This document shows positions 55,957-64,000 of a stretch of 64,000 nucleotides of DNA, piece after piece. Each line of letters begins with the position of its first letter. Within the stretch, counting starts at the first letter, position 1. The stretch is from contig CP154954.1 of the NCBI GenBank assembly GCA_039621445.1, forward strand, positions 15,271,805-15,335,804, written 5' to 3'. The notes under the pieces were generated by a model. The model saw nothing but the letters and a program-made list of their open reading frames with translations. It was not told the origin of the DNA and made no database searches. This stretch comes from Euglena gracilis. Its lineage: Eukaryota > Euglenida > Euglenophyceae > Euglenales. A program made the position numbers and the translations under genes.

Positions 55957-56150
55957 GATATAGATATATATCAACATATATATACATATATGTATGTATG
56001 TATGTATGTATATATATATATATATATAGCCGTATATATATATATATATATGTACATATATATACATAGATATACATATACATACATATATATATATAAA
56101 CACACAAATATAAATACGTTATGTGTATATATACATGTATATGTATGTAT
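55650..56150. repeat. TA microsatellite tract
   Basis: About 500 bases of TA-dominated repeat with CACA, GTAT and ATAC interruptions. The Tyr-Ile frames are artefacts. Confidence 0.95.
55700..55808. mobile_element. 109-bp foldback element inserted in TA repeat
   Basis: GGCAAGTGTTAAGTTTAGTA at the left is inverted as TACTAAACTTAACACTCGCC at the right. A third TTAAATTTAGTACCCCC copy lies inside. Both outer sides are pure TA repeat, consistent with insertion at TA. Confidence 0.75.
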
Positions 56151-56699
56151 ATTACATAAAAATGATTATTATTACATCTTTTTTGAACTTCTGAGCCATT
56201 TTCGCCTTAAAAATTATCTCCCTGAAAAAGGAAAAGGTCAAAGAATTGCTTTCTTTCATTTTTTCTTTGACAGTTTTGGTGTTCAAAAAAAAACGCGTTA
56301 GGATTCAAAATGTGGTTTGGGTGTTTCATAATGAGGATTTTCAATGAAATTTCCCTGCTTTTTCATGTATTTGGGTGTTATTCCTCAAAAAAAAAAACAC
56401 AGGTTGTTTGCCTTTTCCAAATAAAAACAAGTATGAAACATAATTCAACATCACTGCAGATTGATGCAAAAAAAAATGGTTCCGCATTCGGGACTAGGCG
56501 TGCCACTTGCCAACGGCCCTTACCCCTCGCGCAGCGGCGAGCTCCATGGCGCAACACCACATCTCCGAAAAAAAAGGCCAAAATTGGGCCTGCGCGGCAA
56601 CGCACACCCCCCCAGTCCACCCCCCCCCCCTGTCTGACTGTCAGCCAGCCGTGTTTCAAAAGAAATGTCTAGCAACCAAAACCAAAAATACTTTGGGGC

Positions 56700-57130
56700 C
56701 TCCACTCACGTCAAATAGGTCACTAAAAACTAAGACTAAAACCCCCTCTCAAATAACTTTGCAGTGCCCTAAAGCTTTGCGTGCCCAAATAACTTTGCAG
56801 GCGGAAGGCTGAAAAAAGATCGGTCCAAATGACTTTGAGACCCCCTTTGCAAGGGAGAAAAATCTGAAAAATGATGCATTTTTGGGGAAATTTGGATAAC
56901 ATAAGCACAAAAAAAGCATCTGAAATGCCATAGTATTTCAGTATTTGATGAACAGAAGCATTAAAATTTTGTTACAAATATAAATGAACAGCATACGAGA
57001 GCCATGAAACGTGATCAATCGGTCGATCAATGGTTTTGGGTGCTGCCCAAATAACTTTGCAGGAGGTCAGGGACAAAACGATCGGCCCACTAACTTTGCA
57101 GGGGGGCAAAATCATTTGGGGGGGTAAATG
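56700..57130. repeat. repeat with AAATAACTTTGCAGG phrase
   Basis: CAAATAACTTTGCAG occurs at about 56,747 and 56,788 and again at 57,046. Related ACTAACTTTGCAGGGGGG and AAATGACTTTGAGACCCCC also occur. Same style as the other C/G-capped elements. No coding sequence recognised. Confidence 0.55.
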
Positions 57131-57589
57131 ATCCAGTTGGGACCAAAAAGACCCCCAACGATCCAGTTGAAATGATCCAATTAACCGGGCAGTCCAGGAC
57201 CCCCCCAAAAAACCTCGAAACACTCAAAACAAAAACTAATTTGATGTTTTAGAATCAAGTTGTCAAACAAATGACATGTTCCAAACCAACTATCCAGATC
57301 GGTGCCCGAGCCCCCCCCCCTTGAACTGGTTCATCCAGGTCGAAACGATCCAGACCCCCCTGCCTGGTTACCCTGGGGCTGGTACAGCCCAGGTTCAATT
57401 CTTTACTTTTTGTGTTTTTTTTTTCATTTTTGTGTGTCATTTTTGTCCCGTTTTTTTTTTTTCATCGTTTTTTCCTGATATTTCATTTTTTTACACCTAT
57501 CGTCTGACATGTTTGCCGACGGATGGCAAATACATTTACCAGCTCAAAAAAAAGGTCCAAAGGTCTCAAAAATTTTGGCGCCACGCCCC

Positions 57590-57860
57590 GAAGATGTTTT
57601 CACTTGTTCCGAAAAAATATGTGCACTCCGTCGTTTTATTTTTGCACAACGAAAAAAAAAGTTGCACTGGACAATGCCAAAAACATCCACGTCAATTGAA
57701 GTTTCAAATGGCAAATATGCAAAACACCCGATGCAAATGCAAAAATTTTCGGAGCGGAGGCAAATATTGTTGGGAGAAAATGCAAACATTTTTGAGATAA
57801 AGCGCAAACAAATTGGTGGCATGTGCAAACATTTTTGAGATAAAGTGCAAAAAAAATTCA
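57590..57860. repeat. dispersed repeat, copy 2 (GAGATAAAGTGCAAA family)
   Basis: Direct homologue of 48,478-48,840. Confidence 0.65.
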
Positions 57861-57984
57861 CCGAAAGTGATAAAATATGCGGTGTGAAGTGCAAAAAAAT
57901 ATTATTTTTATTATCATCATTATCATATTTATTATCGGTCATTAGGTGAGATTTGTTATTCTTCATTTTCACTCATTTTATAAT

Positions 57985-58165
57985 TTATTACTGCCCCCCA
58001 TAAATGACACCCCCGACACCTTGAAAATCCCCCCAAGGGGTGTCATTTATGTTGGGGGTCCAAAATCCTTGGGTGGTTCACCGGCGGCTGGAAAAAAAAA
58101 TTCCGATTCCGGACGGGGTAGTGCCCCTTATGGGGGGGGGGGGTGAATTTGTGGGGTGGGGTGCT
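57985..58165. repeat. C/G-capped element with ATAAATGACACC phrase
   Basis: CCCCCCATAAATGACACCCCC at the left, GGGGTGTCATTTATGTTGGGGG inverted 20 bases on, and a G run at 58,131-58,142. Confidence 0.55.
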
Positions 58166-58169
58166 TTTC

Positions 58170-61100
58170 ATTTTTTGGCTTTTGTGTTTCTTTTTTTCCA
58201 CTGAAAGTTGAACAAATACTTTTATGACCCTCCATATTGTTCTTTTCCCATTACCACCGAAGACCAATGCTTTAGGGGCTCATTTAGGAGGACACATGTG
58301 GGCACCTCTGGATTGCTTCGGTGAAGGTGAACGGGATTGGGATGATGGTGGAGAAAATTGGACAATTTGTCCCGTTGGCTTGGGGACGGCTCTGTGGACT
58401 GCAGGGAGAACAACTGGGCAGGCTCACAAACGACAAACATTGGCTGACCCTTGCCCCGCCCCCCAAATTGGCTAATTGGCCTCCAGGACAAGGTCACGAA
58501 AAGGGCTCGGAAACCCTGCAAAAATGTCCATTTCAAAATTTTAACTTGCCGGACAAGAAAAGGTTATGACCAACACAACTGTGCACAAAAAAATCGACCA
58601 ATTTTGCACAGGAAAATAAATTAGGGGTGTGTTCCCAAGCCCCCCCCCTCAATTGGCTGCTTGTGCCCCCCCCCCCAATCGTTGTCATGGCGTCCTTTGT
58701 GATGTGTGGCACGCATTTTTGTTGTAAGGTTTCAATTCTTTGAAATTTGCATATGATTTGGGTTAAAATAGGGGGCGGCTGTATGGGGGAGGAAAACACT
58801 TCTCATTTTGCACAATTATTCCGAAATGTGGCGGGAGATGTGGACGTGGACTATTTTCCCTATGACCTCCCCATTCCATGCAATACCCCTCACGCCGGGG
58901 TGCGCGCCCTCCCCCCCGCCCCCCCCCCCCCCCCCCCCCTCCCCCCTTGGGGGCTTCGGGTTCACGCCTGAACCGGCATCTCAGACGCCAGTTCGGGCGT
59001 GAACCCGGCGTCTGGGGGACCCAAAAGAAAAAAATGCCAAAAGTGTCCAAAAGGGTTTGTAGATATGTGGTTGTCATATTTGAGTAGTTTTTGGGGGTCT
59101 TTGGCCAGAAATTGGGGTTTTTTGTGCAATAATTTCTTTTTGGCCAATTTTGGGGAATTTCTGAAATAGAATGCCATGCAGCACGGCTGAAATCTAAGGC
59201 CATCTGCTGAAAATTTCGATCGATGGGCAACATGGCAGCTTAAAAGTCGAAAGCTCTTGAGAAGAGCTTTCGATTGACGGGCAACATGGCATCAGAAGTG
59301 TGGAAACTACCAACTTTGACCGGCGGCCAATTTGGACCCAAAGTCGTCCAAAACTGCCCAAAACATGGGTATTTGGGCGACATTGGCCGTGATTCCTCAG
59401 ACGCCGGTTCGGGCGTGAACCCGGAGCCCCCTAGAAACGGGGGGTCAGGACCCCCCCCCCCTGCTTGGTCTCCATACCGGCATACGGTGGTGCAACAGGC
59501 CTCGGTGGCGATGGATTCTTCCAGCATCGGCCATAGTGCCGCCTGACATTGGCGGAGAAGAAACGAGGCGGGTGGCACGCACTGAAACAATTTGAAACAA
59601 ACAAACAATCTATCAGAAAAAGGTGGGGTCGCCGGTTCTGTCATAAACCGGGCGTCTGGGACAGGTTTACAACAGAACTAGTCCCCCACCTCTTTTTGAA
59701 CGCAGCGTTTTTGACCAACCTTCAATCAAACCCCCCCACTCTACAGGGCAGTACGGGAAGGCCTGGTGGGGGAAGGTCGAACCCCCCACCCATCACAACA
59801 TTTTCACAAATGTTTTTTTAACAATCCACCCGGCGCCAAAGGTGCCGGGGAAAAAGTTTGGAGTCAAAAATTGGTGCTCCCGGAAATATGGGAGGAGGTG
59901 GGGGGGGATGGTCGACCCCCCCACCCAACCACCATGCAGGGGGTGGGGGGTGGTCGCCCCCCCACCCACACCCGTACTGCCCTGCCCCCTAAGATGTGGA
60001 GCATTTTTAGAACTTTAAGACCAGTGTGTCCTCAACGCCCCCCCCCCCAAAGTGGCCACCCTCCAGGCACTGTGGGCAGGGATGGGGAACCCGATTTTTC
60101 TCGTTTTTGGCGGAAAAAGAAAATTCGCAAAAAAATGGAAATTTCGCAAAAAAAGGAGAAGCGTAAAAAGGAGGTGTTTCCGGTTTATTTTGTCCAGGCT
60201 GGATGGCTGACATGGCTGAAGTCTTAGGCAGTGTAAACTTCCATCATGGGTTTTGATACTTTTTCCCGTGGTGCATACTTTGAAAAAATTTGGCTGTGTT
60301 GAAACCTGGGCCCTCCTTCGAAACACATGGTTTTGGGCACTCAAAAATACTCGTACAAAAATTTTCGACTTTTCAGCCCGGAAATGCACAGCTCAGTGGA
60401 GGGGTATGGGGGAGCGGGGAGGGGGGGGGGGGACCGGGGGGTGTGGGTAGGTGGTAGGGGGGGGGGGACAAAATGCAAATGCGTGCACCAAATTTTGCAA
60501 TTGCTCAATCCCCCAAAAAAATGCATGGGTTTCAGATATATGTTGCAAAAACTGCAGCCCTTACTGGTCAAGTGTGGAGGGGTGTGGGGGGTGAGGTGGC
60601 TGATTTTTTGAAGTTTTTTTCAATGGTTTTTCAAACGAGGTACCAATTTGGGAGCCGCCATAAATCATTATTTTTCCTTTTGGAATTAGCCAGTTTTTGA
60701 TTTTGTGATTTCATTTTTGCTCAAATTTTGAAAAAAAAAATTCCGGTGGCTGTATATGGGGGATGTGGGGGGGGGGTGTCGGCTCCAGTTTTTGCAATAC
60801 CATAACCCCCCCCCCTAAATGAGCCCCCCTTTGTCGGTTCTGGACCCTGCTTTTGCCGTTTTCACGGCCACCAATGAGGTTCCGGTGGCCTACGGCCACC
60901 GCGCGGGGGGGGGGGGGGGGCTGCCCCACCAACAGCAGCAACCCTGCCCCCTTCCATCATTGCCAACCCCCCACCCCCCCCCCATCCCCACACCCCAAAA
61001 CACACAGTTTTACGCTTGAAAAACCGTTGGAAAAAAGTTTAAAACCCGTAACTCGGGCTAGACAAGGAGTTGGGACCCAAACCAGGGGGTCAATCATGAG

Positions 61101-61900
61101 GATTGGGGGGGGGGGGTTTGACCGTTTTTTGAGGTTCCCGGAGCCTGGTTGTGCATTTTTGCTCCACTTTTGGGTAATCAGGGACCTATGCGGGGGTCCG
61201 AGGGCGGCTGTGCGCGCGGGTGGTCGGGAGGCAGGTCGGGACCCAAAATTTCGAAAAAAAAATTCACTCAAAAACACTCTTTTTTTCACTTTAGAACGTG
61301 AAAAAAAGTGTTTTTGAGCAAAAAAAAAAATCAGACACCCCTTCCCATGCCCCCCCCCCCTGGCTGGGGCCCCAGCCGGTGGACTTAGCCATTTTTGGGA
61401 TGTTTTTTTGGCTTCCCGCCACTGCAAACAGTGTTTTTGACCTGAAAAGGTGCGATTTTCGACCGCTTGGCCCCATGTTTTGGGCTGCTAACCCAATGGA
61501 CCCTAGGTCAAATTTGTGTTAAAAGCCCCAGCCCCCTATTTCGGGCCCCAAACCGATGAATTTGGTCTCAGTTTTTTCGGTCGAAAAAATTGTTCGGTGA
61601 AAAAACCATGTTTCTTCACCACTGCAACAGTCTCCACTTCCTAATTAGGGGGGGAGGTCTGTTGATTGGGGGCGTACTGTGAAATAGGGGAGTAATGTCA
61701 ATTAGGAGGGGGTGTATTTCCAATTAAGATGTGTATTTTTTGGGATCCCTTGAAGACGGGCTAATTCATGGGCTGTGTATTAGCACCAAGCTTTGGCTCC
61801 AACTCATCGTCCGGCCTGAGATCTGGCCCAACCCCCCCCCCCCCAAGTTGCCAATCTGCCTTTCCCAAGGGGCCCGTTTTGGGTCAAAACAGTCCCCAAA
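58170..61900. other. repeat-rich stretch without recognised exon
   Basis: Low-complexity C/G runs (58,910-58,950; 60,415-60,470), palindromic fragments GACGCCGGTTCGGGCGTGAACCC (58,990 and 59,400), one copy of the GGTCGACC repeat (59,826-59,990), a copy of the GTCCGAGGGCGGCTG repeat shared with 40,010-40,150 (61,040-61,330), and an AATTAGGGGG block (61,640-61,730). Confidence 0.5.
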
Positions 61901-62226
61901 AAATTGAAAAATTTTGGCCGCTTTAACCATTTGCGTAGTTAACTTTTTTTATTGAGGATGTAGGGTGATGTATTTTGAGTTGAGAAGGTCTATGCATTTT
62001 GTTAACCGCTTTGAGCACTGCTTGCAAGGCGTGTAAAGACATTGAATGGTTTAATGCTCTTTTCTCTTCTCTGTGCAGGATTTTGCTTTTTTTTTGCTTT
62101 CTTTGATGCATTCAATGAAGCCTGGAGAAGAAAAAGTGATTTCATCGCCAACTTTGCGGCATGGTATCATTGTTTTTATTGCTTTGGGTTTTTTTTTGTT
62201 TGCATTGATGAAAGTGTTTAAGCAAC

Positions 62227-62870
62227 ATGTGGAAACGCTTGTTTCCAACCTGTCAACGTTGGCAAAAGATAGATCTCCGCTGGACGCTTTTGAATGTTGG
62301 GGGGATATTGAAATGGGACGTGCCATGCAAAAAAGTTCTTTGGGCTCTTGGGATGCAACCAACGAAACAAGCAGGGAATTTGTTCGTAGTGTCAATGGTG
62401 GTGTGCCAAAATGTGACAGTTTATGGCAAGAAGGCATTACATTCGGCCTTGGTGGAAAAAACGTTCGCATCGAATCAGCATTTGCTGAGGCACATGTGTG
62501 ACCAACATTCCGCGGACACTTCCAATGTTCACAGTCCTAAATTATTCACCTGCAGCAAATGCAATGATCATTTTGGTGATCGAGGTAATTTTAAACGCCA
62601 TTTTGAAAGGTGTAACTCTTCTGTCCCAAGGACGCCGTCACGCGTGTGCCCTTATTGCAAGCAAGAGTTTTCAAGAGGGCAAAACATGCGGAGCCAATTT
62701 CCAGGTTGTGTTAAGGCACCAACTCGTAGTTTGTCCCAAAGGCGCGTGTTCTATGAGGAGAGTGTGGACACAGGCATCTATGGGGTTGAGGGTATGGTGC
62801 ATGCCGCCGAAGGTGCCGTGGGAGGAATGGAGGGGGTGCAATGGGGTGCAGGGTATGGTGCATGGTGCTG
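62227..62870 (+). CDS. zinc-finger ORF of the Helitron-like element
   Basis: Residues 80-94 (FASNQHLLRHMCDQH) keep the helix and His pair of a C2H2 finger whose Cys pair is lost. Residues 107-129 (FTCSKCNDHF ... KRHFERC) form an intact C-x2-C-x12-H-x3-C finger. Residues 141-161 (CPYCKQEFSRGQNMRSQFPGC) form a third finger whose His is Gln. After about 62,860 the reading degenerates into GGTGCA-rich sequence, with the better frame one over (QGAEHGAHGVVQWGGGYG). Probably DNA binding by the element's protein. The start is not certain. Confidence 0.55.
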
Positions 62871-63051
62871 CAGGAGGAATGCAAGGCGCAGAACATGGTG
62901 CACATGGCGTGGTGCAGTGGGGTGGAGGGTATGGTACATGCCATTGAAGGTGCCGAGCACGGTGCACAAAGTGCAGCATTGTGTGGGAACAGTTACGTGC
63001 TTCATCACGAATAAATTATCCACTATTGAAATTGGGTGATGAACAATTGGC

Positions 63052-64000
63052 ACAATAGCTGAGTGTCGAGCCCCCGAACGAAACGGAATTTTGATCGTTG
63101 GGTGGATGGAAATAATTAGCGGCGTCATACGGAAATGGTGGGATTCAACTGGGTGGGGTATGTGGGATGAAGTTTTGCAACAACTGGAGAATGAAGAACT
63201 GACGCCAGAAAATAGTACTGCCGTGGCTGCCATTTGGGCTCCCACCTCAATCTTTCGATCCATGGCATTAACAACACGTTTCAAAAGGACGGCTAATCTT
63301 CCTTCGCTTGCATTTTGTGTCCGAGCCGTTCCTCAACTTCACCCAGGACATGACGCAAGACTGATAAAACCCCACCCAATTTCAGAGGGTTCTTTGTACA
63401 ATATCCCACGACATAATTTGCCAATGCCAGCACCCCCACCTCCCCTCCTAGAGTTTGCGCATTTGAGGTATAAGGTAGGACAAAAGATACAAGTTTGCCG
63501 CGTCGTCGATTTGTGTGGTCTCTTTGTTTCCCACACCACCAAGTGGCTATCTACTGTGGGATCCTGTGTTATATTTGCCATATGTTCCAAAGGAATCTCC
63601 TGTAAATCATGTCCACCGGTTTCCATTTTACACGCAACAAAAAGGGGGGGCCTTGTTTCAGCTAAGTGGGACCCACACGCACGCGGCAGTTGCGAACAAT
63701 GGATTAATGTGCTTCAGCACGACAAGCCATTTTATGCATGGTGTCCCTGAAGCCGGAGATGTGCATGTTTGCAAACATTGCCAGAAATCTCTAATTGGGC
63801 CAAGCCCAATTCGACCACCACGATCTGTTGCCAGGGAAAACCTTTTGGCATAAGGTCAGGGTTGCCTGAATTGACAGCGCCGGAGGAACGCCTCATTGCC
63901 CCTGTCAGGACCTGCATCACAATAGTGAAACTGGTGGCCATAGGGGGTGGTCATGGCGTGGGCTGGGGCATCAAGGGAAACACAATCTCTTTTCCCCATG
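63052..64000 (+). pseudogene. Helitron replicase N-terminal region, frame-broken, runs off window
   Basis: Frame 1 reads TIAECRAPERNG..., with PSLAFCVRAVPQLHPGH and LLEFAHLRYKVGQKIQVCR, to a stop at 63,750. In frame 2, 63,650-63,820 reads GDVHVCKHCQKSL, a C-x2-C pair typical of this region. Frame 1 resumes at about 63,830 with GIRSGLPELTAPEERLIAPV, RTCITIVKLVAIGGGHGVGW and GIKGNTISFP. The last block matches the conserved Helitron N-terminal core. Two opposite frame shifts therefore flank the Cys pair: a decayed copy or consensus indels. Confidence 0.72.

Larger units (their letters stand above)
62050..64000 (+). mobile_element. Helitron-like element, left part
   Basis: From about 62.05 kb the sequence changes to balanced composition with long plus-strand frames: first a zinc-finger ORF, then a frame ending at the window edge with the hallmark L-T-x-x-E-E-R-L-I-A and K-G-N-x-I-S-F-P blocks of Helitron replicase N-terminal regions (DUF6570 type). 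Rep HUH motifs and helicase would lie beyond the edge. A CTTCTCTGTGCAG acceptor-like site at 62,067-62,079 may mark an intron in the element's gene. Confidence 0.7.

Noticed and set aside
55643-56301. Tyr-Ile-repeat frames
   Set aside because: Products of the TA microsatellite.
62780-62970. Gly/Ala/His-rich reading as a structured domain
   Set aside because: Built from GGTGCA-type repeats and switches frame; low complexity within the element.

Overview
The window is nuclear DNA of a eukaryote, most likely a protist with a large, gene-poor genome. Every recognisable coding piece is a short exon (36-176 bp) with AG/GT or AG/GC boundaries, separated by 0.1-3.5 kb of repeat-filled intron. There are no bacterial operons, ribosome binding sites or recognisable rRNA or tRNA genes. 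GC donors and introns with inverted-repeat ends recall lineages known for introner elements (some dinoflagellates and their relatives, some green algae), but nothing seen fixes the lineage.

Almost all exons lie on the minus strand, so the genic reading runs from high to low coordinates. Three blocks stand out. (1) 53.5-45.8 kb and 39.0-37.1 kb: scattered exons without a recognised domain, including a possible start exon at 53.5 kb. (2) 35.7-28.8 kb: two W-x-x-P transmembrane hairpins resembling the C-terminal region of multiple-C2-and-transmembrane proteins, followed by one complete C2 domain spread over four or five exons. (3) 25.3-12.1 kb: an acidic linker, about six membrane helices and a class III nucleotide cyclase catalytic domain whose base-selecting residues are those of adenylyl cyclases. 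Exon phases fit at most junctions and also fit from block 2 into block 3. I therefore propose one very long gene coding for a membrane-anchored C2 / six-helix / adenylyl cyclase protein. Exons of unknown function continue down to about 2.4 kb. Whether block 1 belongs to the same gene is open.

Between the exons lie dozens of repeats: 10-bp-period minisatellites; TG, GGGT, GACA, GGAT and TA microsatellites; foldback elements capped by C/G homopolymers; short GC hairpins; and a large repeat complex at 31.5-32.3 and 38.4-45.3 kb containing two recent direct duplications. A plus-strand Helitron-like element (zinc-finger ORF plus the start of a Helitron replicase) begins near 62 kb and runs off the right edge.

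Several otherwise good exons contain a one-base frame break, mostly in homopolymer runs. This means either consensus indels in the assembly or a decaying locus, so all exon products are given as fragments. Coordinates were derived by hand from splice signals and reading frame.
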